Assembly (NCBI RefSeq): GCF_001704415.2
Contig: NC_030813.1
Span: forward strand, 18,928,001-18,992,000
DNA length: 64,000 nt
DNA from: Capra hircus
Lineage: Eukaryota > Chordata > Mammalia > Artiodactyla > Bovidae
Reading direction: 5' to 3'
Under the pieces are notes generated by a model that was not told where the DNA came from, searched no databases, and was given only the letters and a program-made list of their open reading frames with translations. This document shows, piece after piece, positions 10,640-21,275 of this stretch (the stretch's first letter is position 1; every line of letters starts with the position of its first letter). The position numbers and the translations under genes were made by a program.

Positions 10640-11265
10640 ATCCCTGTTGATCCTCCTGATATTCTCTTCTCAAAGTTTCCCAGATTTTTCACAGCCATTT
10701 GTAGGATTCACACACAACCTCCAAGACTACATATTCTTAAACATTCTCCAGGATTCTTCTTTCCCTCACTTTCCACATCCAATCAAGCAACTCTACTGGT
10801 TCTACCTCCAAATCTATTCTGAACCTGTCTGCTTCCTCCTGGCCAGGCCACTATGACAAGTCCAAGCTACCATCTTCTTCCACCTTCCCCATTAAAGCAG
10901 TCCCCAAACTGGCCTCGTGGCTTCTATTCTTGACCCTCTACAACCTTTAGTTCACACACCAGTCAAGTGTGATTTATAAACCTAAATTATATCACACTAT
11001 TCATATTACTAAAACTTTATAGTACTTCCTGATCCCAATTATAATAAAATCCAAAGAAAACTCTTTTTCCTTCAAATATACTTCTCTTTTTCATCAGGCT
11101 TTTGCACTACTACTGCTCCTATAGGAAGTGCTCTCTCATTTAACACATTTATCAGTGTCTCCTTTTTTCTCCTTTCAGATCTTAGAATAAACACCTCCCT
11201 TTATCTCTTCATAAATGCTTTCTACGGCCACCCTATGTACAGTAGCCACACAGATACTCTTGTTT
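10640..11265 (+). repeat. L2 LINE 3' region, sense (old)
   Basis: Degraded L2 landmarks in order: 'aataaaatccaaagaaaact', 'catcaggcttttgcactact', 'aggaagtgctctctcattta', 'tttcagatcttagaataaac', 'cctccctttatctcttcat', 'ggccaccctatgtacagtag'. These parallel the L2 3' text 'aataaaatccaaactcctta..gcctttgcactggctg..ttcaggtctcagc'. Confidence 0.6.
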
Positions 11266-11296
11266 TAAAAAGTTGCTCAGTCAGTATTACTGTTTA

Positions 11297-11602
11297 CCTT
11301 TGAACAACTAGGGTTTGAACTGCACAGATTCATTTATAATATAGATTTTTTTTCCAATAAATATATACTTGGTCCTCTGACCCATCATATGTGCATGGGT
11401 TTCGCACCCACGGAAGAATTCAACCCAACCTCTGATGGAAATTTCCATGGGTGATTGGTTAAATCCTCAGATGTGAAACACACAGATATGGAGGGCAGAT
11501 TATTCTATAATATTTTATGTAAGGTCAGCATTCACAGATTTTGGGTGGAGGAGGGCTCCTGGAACGAATTCCCTCTGATCCTCAGAGACTACTGTGTTTA
11601 TT
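11297..11602. repeat. Tigger-like (TcMar) DNA transposon relic
   Basis: It reads 'cctttgaacaactagggttt', 'ttggtcctctgacccatcat', 'gcatgggtttcgcacccacg', 'aattcaacccaacctctgat', then 'cagattttgggtggaggagg' and 'ctcagagactactgt'. This resembles the non-autonomous Tigger-type elements with 'cggccctccgtatccg..ttctgcatccgcggattcaa' and '..ggatactgagggatgact'. The two ends are roughly complementary ('acagtagtctctgagg' versus the left end), as in an inverted-repeat element. The exact subfamily is not determined. Confidence 0.6.
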
Positions 11603-11769
11603 GATAGCCACCCTCCCCCACTTGTGTTGCAGTACACTGTATTTTAGTGGTTTAGAGTCTAAAGGACAAACTCAAGCCTAAGTAATCATTGATTCCTTCT
11701 GAGGTGCATTTCTCATTGAAATTATTTTTCTATCATCAACATGCAGTTGGTGTCAGAAATGCAATAATC

Positions 11770-12060
11770 CCTAGTTATTACTTAATGACTTTCAGTGTAC
11801 AAATCACTGTGCTAGCGTTCTTGGTAACACTGGGGAGAAATCACCTCCTGCCTATGCTGAAGGGCGCCAGTGATGATTCCTGTGATCCTCAGGATCCTGG
11901 AAAGAGTGCACTGAGAAGACTTGCTCTTATAAGGATTATATTTTAGTGTAGGAAAATAGATTGTAATCAAATAAAGAAAGACTGAAGGAATGAACAAGAA
12001 AAACGTCTGGTAGAGCTACATAATGCAATGTAATAAACAGTGACTTCAACAAAACTCAGT
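11770..12060 (-). repeat. Possible L2 relic, antisense (weak)
   Basis: The blocks 'gtacaaatcactgtgctagc', 'tggggagaaatcacctcctg', 'cttataaggattatatttta' and 'gattgtaatcaaataaag' parallel the antisense L2 end ('gccaggcactgtgctaggcg..gagcttatattctagt..aataaacaaat'). The similarity is weak. Confidence 0.35.
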
Positions 12061-13077
12061 TTCTATTAACAAAACTTTCAAATAGATTAAATACAAATTG
12101 AGGGAGGGAATTCCAGTGACGAATGTTTCCTCTAGTGCCTGTCTCTATAGACATATTGCCTAAATGTTCAGCTATACAATTTCTTTCCATTTTATTCAGT
12201 TTTACCCTTGGGTGTTTCAAGTGACAGATGTGTATTTTAATGGATGGCTTCTACTAACAAAGTTCTCAAAAGCAGTCCTCATTAACACAAATCAATGCTG
12301 TGTCTATGTTTGCAAAATATCTCACAATGTTTCCATAGACCTTGACAATGCTCTTTCCAAATGTTCATCTTCCTTAAATTCTTATATAAACTAGTCTTTT
12401 TCCCCATAAATTTTTCTCTCATGTTATACATAGATAGATCACAATAATAGCAGCAACTGAAAAGAATTTTCAGCTTGGAAAGAATTTGCAGTGATCTCTC
12501 AACCTCATTCAAGTTCAGGAAAAATTCAGTTCAGGTTACCTTTCATCATCCTTGGTGTTTATTCTAGGAATTCCATCATCAAGAGTAGCCCAGGGCAGAC
12601 TTAGCCAAGTTGACACAACAGAACTCAATTTTTCAAGGGACTAGGAAAAGAAAACTCCCAGTGTGTTAGAAGAGTTTCTGATCTTTAGGTGAGTATTTTA
12701 CATTATGAACAGAGAAGCATCTAATGCAAGATTTATTGGTAAAACTCTTAGGGGTCTATTTTCCAAGTTGCATAAAACCATGTGATATTTCCTTCCATTA
12801 TGTATTTTAAACTATATCAGGGGCATATACTTTTAAAAGGAGGAGAAATTTCCGAGTTAAGCTGCCAGAATCCAAACCATCACTGTTGGTGTGCATGATT
12901 CTCTATAGAAGTACTTTAGGGAAATCACTTCCTACATATCAGAATTAAGAAAAATAATTCATCTAATTGGAGTCATATTTTAAGTAGTATAGTATTTATT
13001 TCAGTATAAATAAGCATGGCCTCTTTAGACCTGCTATAACCCCTTTTCATTCATATTGCATGTGCCTTTAACACCAC
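12061..13077. other. Unique-looking DNA
   Basis: No gene, recognisable repeat or regulatory site identified. Two 76-codon frames on opposite strands (12164-12394, 12282-12512) overlap each other and lack recognisable motifs. Confidence 0.4.
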
Positions 13078-13092
13078 CCAACCCCACTCTGA

Positions 13093-13280
13093 GGGCTTCC
13101 CTTGTGGCTCAGATGGTAAAGAATCTGCCTACAATGCAGGAGACCTGGGTTCTATCCCTGGGTTAGGAAGATCCCCTGGAGGAGGGCATGGCAACCCACT
13201 CTAGTATTCTTGCCTGGAGAATCCTGATGAGCAGAGAAGCCTAGCGGACTATACTGCACGGGGTCACAAACACACATATT
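13093..13280 (+). mobile_element. Bov-tA SINE, sense, 3'-shortened
   Basis: Head 'gggcttcccttgtggctcag', B-box-like 'gggttctatccctgggtta', then the Bov-A body, ending early with an 'acaaacacacatatt' tail. A 15-bp TSD ccaaccccactctga (13078-13092) is matched by ccaaccgcactctga (13281-13295) with one mismatch. Confidence 0.95.
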
Positions 13281-13594
13281 CCAACCGCACTCTGAAGTCT
13301 TCTTCCTGAGAACACCCATCAGAAAGGTCAGGTTCTTTTATAAATAAATTTAAGTGAAAAGAGACACAATTGGTATTTGTCATTTAGTTCTAAATGGGTT
13401 TTTTAGCATCTTATAAACATATCTTATTAAAACTAATGATGCTCTTCTTATACTGGAATTTTTTCCCAGTTTGCTTCTCATAAAGTAAATATATACAGCA
13501 TGACTGAGCTGCTGAAGAAACATTCTTTGCTTTGCACTGACAGCTTTGCCTTAATCAACTACAGGGACACCCCCAAACTTCAATCAGGGACTAG

Positions 13595-13842
13595 AAGTGA
13601 GCACAGGAGTTGCAGTCTAGAAAAGTTAGGTTTTTTATACTCCATGGTCACAACTGCCAATTCTGAGTACTTGGGCAAGATACTTAGCCACCCTATGCTT
13701 TAATGTCCATATCTGGGAATGAGGCTAATGAAAATGCCTACTGTATAGGATCACTGTGAGATTACAAGAGAAAATATTTATAATATGCTTATAAATATGT
13801 TTGACACATAGTTAGTGCTTAATAAACGTTGGTCAGTATTAC
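13595..13842 (+). repeat. MIR SINE, sense
   Basis: Near full length: 'gagttgcagtctag', 'tacttgggcaagatacttag', 'ggatcactgtgagattacaa', and the end 'catagttagtgcttaataaa'. Confidence 0.75.
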
Positions 13843-15210
13843 AACTGTGAAATTATAGGTTAGAGTGTATAAGAAGCAATGCATCAACAGTGGTGTTAGA
13901 GGTGATAAAAAGGGGGAAGAAAGAGTTATATGCAGTCAAAGACTAGTTCTTTTCAGTGTTGTTTTGATTTTTATCTGTGCACTAATAACTTTTAACTTAT
14001 TAATGGAATTCCTGTAAGAAAAATAACATGCAAGCACAAGGCTAAAACTACCAGTCTAATTCCCCTTTTCACATTGAAATAATTGCTTAATAATGCCAAC
14101 TCTAGTGTTCTTAGGAATGCAGTTAACAGTTTATAGCTGAATATTAAGTACATAGTCTCATCATAGCCACGATGCAGATAAGAAAATTGTGAAACCATAG
14201 AAAAGTATACTAAGAATGATTAAAGATTTCACAGATGAGCATTTTCTACTGTATGGACCCCTCAAAGCAGTAAGTTCTATCTACCAATGCTTTTGACACT
14301 TTTGAAAATTCCCCCTACAAAAAATTTTGTCTAAGTGATGTGATTAAATATATAGATTGACAGATTAACTTTCAAAGTTTACAAAGTGCAAGATTTCCAA
14401 TCCAGTTAGAATTCCTCTAATCATGAAGGCAAAAAGGGGCAAATCAAAGGCAAATAATGTGAGTGACCCCAGCTGGAAAGTCATTACAGTCCATTTCATA
14501 GGAACAGTCTACTAAGTAAATGATATTTTATTTATATACATATATTTTAATATATAAATTACCTGGTTAATCCTGTTATAGGACACCAAATTTACCCTTC
14601 TTTGGTTCTAGGATCACAGGCTAATAATTTCCAATCCTGACTAGTTATATGAAGGTCCAATTGACCTTATAATGTATAAATTAGACACAGATATTTAGCC
14701 ATAACACTTGGCACTTAGCGTAAATAACTTCTTGGGAAAATATTTATTTACTACCTTAACTAAATATTTCTCCTCTGGCTAATGTGAATCATTTCAACTG
14801 GTTTATTGCTTCATAGTACTAAACACTATATGAAAATATTTATTTATTTACTCATGTTCTTGTTTAATGTCTGTCACTCAACTCCATACATGTATTTGGT
14901 TCATCTCCATACATCAAGTATATACTACAGCACCTAGCACACAGCAAGCATTCTTTAGAGATCCAATAAATAGAAATAAAAGTTCTGCAAGAGGTAGACC
15001 TAGACAAATTTATCAACATCACAACTTTATAGACATGATATTTTGTTGGGCAAAAGAATAGCAGCACAAGCTGATTAAATAGATTTGTTTGATTTAATTT
15101 CATTCCTTTGTTTTGAATTCCACTATTTTTTTTATTTTGATTGTTTCTTTTATCTTCTCTTGTTAATGTAGTTAAAAAAAACAAACTGGAATTGTAGTGC
15201 CTTATATAGT
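13843..15210. other. AT-rich DNA, little recognised
   Basis: Contains strongly AT-rich stretches (14520-14570, 14830-14860). A very faint L2 3'-end resemblance occurs at about 14925-14975 ('cacctagcacacagcaagca', 'ccaataaatag'). No gene seen. Confidence 0.4.
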
Positions 15211-15231
15211 AGTTCTTATAAAGACCAATTT

Positions 15232-15426
15232 TGTGCTCAGTCGTGTCTGACTTTTTGTGACCCCATGGACTGTAGTCCACCAGGCTCCTTTGTCCATGGA
15301 GTTCTCCAGGCAAGAACACTGGAGTGGGTTGCCATTTCCTTCCCCAGGGGATGTTCCCTATCCAGGAATCAAACCCATGTCTCTTGTGTCTTCTCCACTA
15401 GCAGGTGGATTCTTTACCACTGTGCG
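15232..15426 (-). mobile_element. Bov-tA SINE, antisense
   Basis: The plus strand shows the Bov-A body antisense ('tgctcagtcgtgtctgactt'), then the tRNA-like head antisense ('tggattctttaccactgtgc'). 'agttcttataaag' upstream and 'agttcttgtaaaa' downstream are likely the diverged TSD. Confidence 0.92.
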
Positions 15427-15440
15427 CAGTTCTTGTAAAA

Positions 15441-16617
15441 CATTGCCAAATGTCTTCCAAAAAAATCATTTCCTTACTACCTCTGGAGAGGAGATGTCTA
15501 AATTCCTAATGAAAGGATAGATTGCCATCTTTTTCTTTCCTGGGCAGAAAACTAAGAATGAGTCCTCTAGCAAATCAGCAAGGTGTGGAGTTGAAGTATT
15601 TGCTGAAACGAGCATCGGTTTAATCTCAAGCACAGCCAAATCTCTTTCATCAGAATAAGCTAGGCCTTCATTTACATTCGTATTTCAAGTTAGAATGAAT
15701 GCTTGTGCCTTTTTTAATTCCTAGCACTATAAAGAGTTCATGAACTAAAGTAAAATAACTCCAGCTGCTTGTAGACAATTTCAAAAATTGTAATTTTTGT
15801 AACAAAAGAAATGTAATTTGTAGAAAGAGAAACTGGACATATAACAGCCCTAAATTCAAAAGTATGCCAAAAGAAGTCCTCAGTAGTTTACAAAAACATC
15901 ACCAAAGATTTTGCCTGCAACCTTTGATTATATAGCCATGGAATAAGTTTATCCCTAGAGAGGTAATGTAGAGACTAATATTATGGCACCATTTGAACTC
16001 AAACTGAGTTTTAAGAAGTCATCTTAGGTTCAGTGAATTACTTACTGAATAACAACTTCCAAGTCATTTGCCAATATATTTTGAAAAACTTTTACAATTG
16101 TAATTGATGAGCAAAATATGATCAATTACAGCAGGTTGAATGTTTTTCCAGAATTTTTGTGTTTCTACAGACAAAGACTCCTGACGACATCTTTAATAGT
16201 AATCTTACAATGCAGCATTGCTTGGGAGATGGCAAAATTGATACTTGGTGAATTGGTGCTTTAGTTTTTTTTTTTTCCCCCCAATTCAATTTCCTCAAAT
16301 TTCCTAGGGAAGTCAGATTATCTTGTATGTTACTCCTTTCATGAGTGAATACTTCATGAGTGAATACTTCTTGACATGCTAGATGAGTAATGACAAAGAT
16401 GTCTATACTTTCTTTTGACCACTTTGTCATACCAAGAAGGATCTTATGCAACAGAAATAAAATGCAAAATAGAATTTGATTTAACAAAATAAATCATACA
16501 ACCTATTGGCAGTGTCTAGAGGTATAACCGATATTTAAGGAGACACTCAGGACTCACAAGTTAAACAGAATCTACTGTCCTGTTTAATTTCTTTCATGCC
16601 ATTTTTCATTCTCTATA
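15441..16617. other. Unique-looking DNA with a 15-bp tandem duplication
   Basis: No gene or repeat recognised. Two small features: a T-run followed by a C-run at 16267-16282, and a perfect 15-bp tandem duplication, atgagtgaatacttc, at 16341-16355 and 16356-16370. Confidence 0.45.
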
Positions 16618-16765
16618 ACAGTCTTATGTATTTACTATCTACTTGTTCATTGTATCTCTCCCTCCCAGTCACAATTCCAGCTTCAAGAGCACAGAGAGTT
16701 TGTCCTGTTTCCTGCTGTAACCTGGACATAGTTGAGGTTTTCAACCAATATTTGTTAAATTAGTG
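16618..16765 (+). repeat. L2 3'-end relic, sense
   Basis: 'tatttactatctacttgttc', 'ctcccagtcacaattccagc', 'agagagtttgtcctgtttcc', 'ctgtaacctggacatagt', 'accaatatttgttaaatt' follow the order of the L2 3' UTR. Confidence 0.6.
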
Positions 16766-16845
16766 AAATCAGAAGAATGGGGCAAGTGTTGATTGACTTC
16801 ATGAAGAAAACATCTTGACCATTAAATTGTTCCATTCAATAGAGC

Positions 16846-17612
16846 TGTAGTAGGTTGAATAGAATCCCCTTTAAAGATACATCCAAGTCCTAATCTCTAG
16901 TACCTCTGAATGTCACTTAAGTTGGAAATAGGTTCTTTGTAGATGTAATTAAGTTAAAAATCTTGGGACGAGATCATCCTAGATTTAAGGTGGATCCTAA
17001 CTTTGATGGCTGAACATTCTTAAAAAAGAACAAAGAAGCTGTTTTGAGACACAGAGGTCATTTGGGAGAAGGCCATAGGAAGATGGAGGTAGAGACTATA
17101 GTGACACATTTACAAACCAACAAACCTCAAAGATTCCTGACATCTACCAGGAGCTAGAAGAGTAGTCAGAGAAGGCAATGGCACCCCACTCCAGTACTCT
17201 TGCCTGGAAAATCCCATGGACGGAGGGGCCTGGTGGGCTGCAGTCCATGGGGTCACTAAGAGGTGGGCACGACTGAGCGACTTCACTTTCACTTTTCACT
17301 TTCATGCATTGGAGAAGGAAATGGCAACCCACTCCAGTGTTCTTGCCTGGACAATCCCAGGGATGGGGGAGCCTGATGGGCTGCCGTCTATGGGGTCGCA
17401 CAGAGTCGGACGCGACTGAAGCGACTTAGCAGTAGCGGCAGCAGCAGGAGAGTAGTACAGGACAGATTTTCCTCAGAGCCTCTACAAAGAACTAACCAAG
17501 CCAGTTACTTGATTTTGGAAGTCTGGCCTCCAGAACTAGGAGAGAAGAAATTTTTGTTGTTTTAAGCCACCGATGTGTGGTAATATATTGCATCAGTCCT
17601 AGGGAACTAAAA
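16846..17612 (+). mobile_element. MLT1 (ERVL-MaLR) LTR, sense, split by Bov-A2
   Basis: The left part has 'gttgaatagaatccccttta', 'catccaagtcctaatctcta', 'gtagatgtaattaagttaaa', 'aggccataggaagatggagg'. The right part has 'ggaagtctggcctccagaac', 'gttgttttaagccaccgatg', 'cagtcctagggaactaa'. This is a near-complete MLT1 LTR of about 480 bp once the SINE is removed. Confidence 0.85.
17167..17445 (+). mobile_element. Bov-A2 (dimeric) SINE, sense
   Basis: Two Bov-A monomers are joined by the typical linker 'cttcactttcacttttcact'. Both start with the 'ggagaagg.aatggca.cccactccag' signature. The 3' end is 'gcgacttagcagtagcggca'. TSD agaagagtagt (17156-17166) versus aggagagtagt (17446-17456), within the host MLT1. 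Confidence 0.95.
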
Positions 17613-17794
17613 TAAAAGTGAACTGAAATCACAATTATTTAACTTGCTCTTTTTATAATGGCAGAAAGAAAGATAAGATCAATTAATTACTCATCCATCA
17701 GTGTGATTAAAAGAGACAATATAAGAAGTTTTCATGAATAGTATTTTCTAATAAATAGTAATGAAAAATCATAGAGTAATGGATGTAGCAGTTT

Positions 17795-17985
17795 GGTCAG
17801 CTTAACAGACAAACGAGGCAGTGATGTCAGACACTGCATCAAATCCTGGGTCTACCTCTTACTATGTGACCTTGGACAAGTTACTCGACCTCTTTGACTG
17901 TTCCCTGGAAAATGAGGATAATAATAGTATCTAAATGCAAGTAAAACACTTCAGCAGGGCCTACAATTCAGGAAGTGCTAGTGAT
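17795..17985 (+). repeat. MIR SINE, sense
   Basis: 'ctcttactatgtgaccttgg' and 'acaagttactcgacctcttt', then 'aaaatgaggataataatagt' are textbook MIR core sequence; the tail is 'ggaagtgctagtgattatt'. Confidence 0.85.
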
Positions 17986-18587
17986 TATTCACGAACTTCT
18001 TAAGCACCACTTAAGAGAACACAGTTATACAAAGAGCATGGGATTGATATTAGTTGAAGGCAGCATGAAGGAATACAGCAAGTCATCTGCTTCTGAATTT
18101 AAAAGCTTTCTAAAATGAAACCATAGGTTTCAAAATTCTGTGACTTAGGATTTCTGCCTCCTTTTTTCTCTTATTCTCTCTCTAGCAATTCTTTCTGTCT
18201 GAAAAGAAGTGCTTCTTCTACCCTTTTATTCAAGTATTTCCTTCAGCACCCTAATGCTTTTGGAAAAAGGAAGGAATGGGAGCAAGTAAAGTGTGGAAAC
18301 CACAATTCTTATCTCCTGTGTCAACGGCAGAGATTAGGTGCTTTCTGTTTTAGCACTTGAAGGTACATGCAGAACCATCCAGTTCAACTCCTTTGTTTAC
18401 AGATGGCCAGAGAGTCTATGAAACTCATCTATGATTACTAGGTGCTGTGAGGGCAAAACTCTAGGGTATCTTATTGTGTGCTGAGTCACTTAGCCATGTC
18501 TGACTCTTTGCGACCCCATGTGTTGTGGTCTGGGCGCAGGTTGGAAAAGAATTTCCAGACATGAGACATAATGAGAGAGAAATAAAG

Positions 18588-18593
18588 TTTATT
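18588..18593 (-). terminator. LTR polyadenylation signal
   Basis: aataaa on the minus strand, about 75 bp downstream of the LTR TATA box, the spacing expected for the R region of a short LTR. Confidence 0.55.
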
Positions 18594-18666
18594 AGAGTGG
18601 GAGATGCCATTAGAACAGCAGGCCAGCTCAAGGGAGAGCCAACGTTGAACAGGGGTCCTTAGTCCA

Positions 18667-18674
18667 CTTTTATA
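18667..18674 (-). promoter_or_regulatory. LTR TATA box
   Basis: tataaaag on the minus strand inside the solo LTR, about 50 bp downstream of a CCAAT box (minus-strand ccaatcagc near 18717-18725). It would direct minus-strand transcription if active; activity cannot be seen from sequence. Confidence 0.5.
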
Positions 18675-19099
18675 CCCAGGGTACAAGGAGTGGGATAGGG
18701 GCCTTGCGGGTCATTTGCTGATTGGATGAGGGACATATATTGGGTGGGGGGCAGGGTGAGTAAGGCAAATATCTTCTCCCGATGGGGTAGGAGGGGAGCT
18801 CAGGAGGACCTGAAATCCGTTAATAGTTACAACATGGGGGAGGGAAGGACGATAAGGGTCTGGTTTTTCCATTCCTGCGTTCCAAGACCCTCCTTGGTTT
18901 TATCTGCTCTTTAGTCCTTGCGTCACCACACCATGGACTGGAGCCCACCAGACTCCTCTGTCCCTGGAATTTTCCAGGCAAAAATACTGGAATGGGTTTC
19001 CATTTCCTGCTCCAGGGGATCTTCCTGACCCAGGGATGGAATCCATGTCTCCTGCATTGGCAAGCGGATTCTTTACCACTGCATCACCTGGGAACCCCA

Positions 19100-20221
19100 T
19101 GGATGTTTTTAACTTCTATATGTATGTATGCTAGCACAGGTCCTCCATATAAAAATAAACAAACGACTGACAAGTTAGTTGATGCCATTACTACTAGTAC
19201 TATATTAATTCCGCATTTCATTATGAGAGAGAATAAAATGTATGATAACATAGTGGAAGACAAATAATGTTCACTTATATGTTCATACTAAAGTATGTAA
19301 TATTGATTATTTTATGTTGGAAGGACAAGTCCTGATATTGCTGAAAGTGCCTATCAACTCGTTAAAATCTAGGCAAATAATAAAGATGATTTCATAGCCA
19401 CTTAGAATAACAAATGTATTATAGTGTTTTTTCTCTTTTACTTGCTCTGTAAGATTTCTTTCAAGGAGTTTTTAGAATATCATCTATTTCTAGAAATGCC
19501 AGACCCTCTTTTTTATCCCATCTGCAAGACATGTGTAGCCATCTCTTCCTCCTTTCACAGGGAATCAGCTTGTGTCCATATTCCAGAAAGTGAGTTTGGA
19601 AGGTTGGAAAGAGTGGGAGGTGGTAGGAAAGTCAGCCAAAATGAGCAATTTCAACTTATTATTTTTTTTCCCCCTGTATATATGTGGTGGCCAAGACCCA
19701 AATGGCTCTGGCTTTCCCACCAGCATGCACTTTTCCCATCTCTCCTCTCTGGCTAGAACTTTGATCCCTGAGCATCGCTTGCAGAATCATTTATCATCAG
19801 GTGTTTAATATCCCTTAAAGGGGCTCTGTTTCTGGGCCCTCCTAAAGGATATGAAGGAAAACTAGACAACTTTACCATATTAGGTTTAAAACACACAATT
19901 CTGCTCTTTGCCACTTTAACTGACATTTGCCTAGCTGCAAAACCACTTTAGACACATCACCAATTTATAATAGTATCCTATAAATGGAGTCCTTTTATCC
20001 AAGGATTCAAGTTTGGTTGACTGGAGAAAAGATTAGGCCTCTACATAGAAAATGATTTTTATTAAATACATGAAAATTAAAGGATTCCCTCTTCATGTTT
20101 TGTTCTTCTTAATTTATACAGAGAGGAAAAATGACTTCATTTTGAACCAATAAGAGTTCTGGATCCAAATCTCAGAAATATCAGGACTGTGATAGGAAAA
20201 TACTCTTGAAAAAGCACTAAG
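19100..20221. other. Unique-looking DNA
   Basis: No gene or repeat recognised. Two overlapping plus-strand frames (19424-19756 and 19572-19808) are open for 110 and 78 codons but carry no recognisable motif. Confidence 0.4.
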
Positions 20222-20232
20222 ATACCAGAACA

Positions 20233-20623
20233 TACACATTCATTTGTATTATTTATTACATGTATAAGTGATATCATACAGTATTTGTCTTTGTCTGACT
20301 TTTTTCACGAAGTGTAATATTCTCTAGGTTTATGCAAAACAGAAACAGACTCACAGATGTAGAAAACAAACTAGTGGTTACCAGCGGGAAGGGGGAAGGA
20401 GTGAGGGGCAAATAAGAGGTGTGGGATTAAGAGATTACATACTATGTATAAAATAGAAAAGCAACAGGATATATTGGAGAGCATAGAGAATTATCAACTT
20501 ATCTTGCAATAACTTTTAAGGGAGTATAATCTGTAAAAAAAACAACAATACTGAATTACTATGCTGGACACCTGAAATTAACATAATATTATAAACCAAC
20601 TATACTTCAATTTTAAAAGAAAG
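20233..20623 (+). mobile_element. L1 3' end with inverted 5' part
   Basis: The right part (20334-20623) is sense L1 3' UTR: 'caaaacagaaacagactcac', 'tagtggttaccagcgggaag', 'ataaaccaactatacttcaa' and a short A-rich tail. The left part (about 20238-20333) is the antisense of the segment just upstream in L1: 'taagtgatatcatacagtat', 'tctttgtctgactttttt'. An inverted 5' segment is the signature of twin priming. 'ataccagaaca' (20222-20232) and 'gtatcagaaca' (20624-20634) are the probable diverged TSD. Confidence 0.8.
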
Positions 20624-20634
20624 GTATCAGAACA

Positions 20635-21067
20635 AATGACCTGTAGATTTAGTATCATTTTCGTTGTACCAAGAGCTACTTTATGGCCCAGAGAATTCCT
20701 TCATACTAATATAAAGGAAACTGCATTTGTTTCTTAAAATGATGCCTTTCCTGTATAATCAGATCTTTTATTTATTAGCTTTCGAAATTTAGAGGAAAAA
20801 GCTAATTGGCTTCCAAGTAATCAGTAGGTCACAAGCTCAAACATGTTTCCCAAAGAGAGCTTTCCCCTTGGCTAAGTTTCGTAATGGCAAAATACAGAAA
20901 GTAAGAATTTAAAAATAGGTTTAAACCTTTTCAAGACATTGACACCATCAATCGTCTGTGAAGTCTGTAACAAATTCAAGAATTCTTAGTGCCCTCTGCT
21001 TTGTTCCTCTTCCATCTCTTAGGTTTGAGTTTTCCTTCCTTTGTTAGCAGAACAGTATAGTCAATGG
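20635..21067. other. Unique-looking DNA
   Basis: Nothing recognised between the L1 tail and the next SINE. Confidence 0.4.
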
Positions 21068-21275
21068 AGGGCTTCCCTGGTGGCACAGATGGTAAAGAAT
21101 TTGCCAGGAAGGCAGGAGACCTGGTTTCAATCCCTGGGTTGGGAAGTTCCCTGGAGAAGAGAATAGCAACTCACTCCAGTATTCCTAACTGGAGCATTCC
21201 ATGTACACAGGAGCCTGGCTGGCTACAGTCCACGGGATCGCAGAGTTGGACGCAACTGAGCAACTAACAGATAGC
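21068..21275 (+). mobile_element. Bov-tA SINE, sense
   Basis: Head 'gggcttccctggtggcacag', B-box-like 'ggtttcaatccctgggttgg', Bov-A body and end 'ttggacgcaactgagcaact'. Possible TSD 'atagtcaat' / 'atagccaat'. Confidence 0.93.

Larger units (their letters stand above)
18521..18930 (-). mobile_element. Solo ERV LTR with intact promoter signals, antisense
   Basis: Starts with TG and ends with CA on the minus strand (410 bp), with 5-bp TSD ccatg at 18516-18520 and 18931-18935. Visible on the minus strand: CCAAT box near 18721-18725, TATA box tataaaag at 18667-18674, poly(A) signal aataaa at 18588-18593. This gives a plausible U3-R-U5 layout with transcription start around 18640. No internal retroviral genes are present, so it is the product of LTR-LTR recombination. 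I do not recognise the family name. Confidence 0.85.
18478..19099 (-). mobile_element. Bov-tA SINE, antisense, split by an ERV LTR
   Basis: The left part (18478-18520) is the antisense Bov-A end up to 'tgactctttgcgaccccatg'. The right part (18931-19099) resumes at 'ccatggactggagcccacca' and continues into the antisense tRNA-like head 'tggattc'-like 'ggattctttaccactgcatc'. Removing the LTR restores one normal SINE. Confidence 0.92.
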
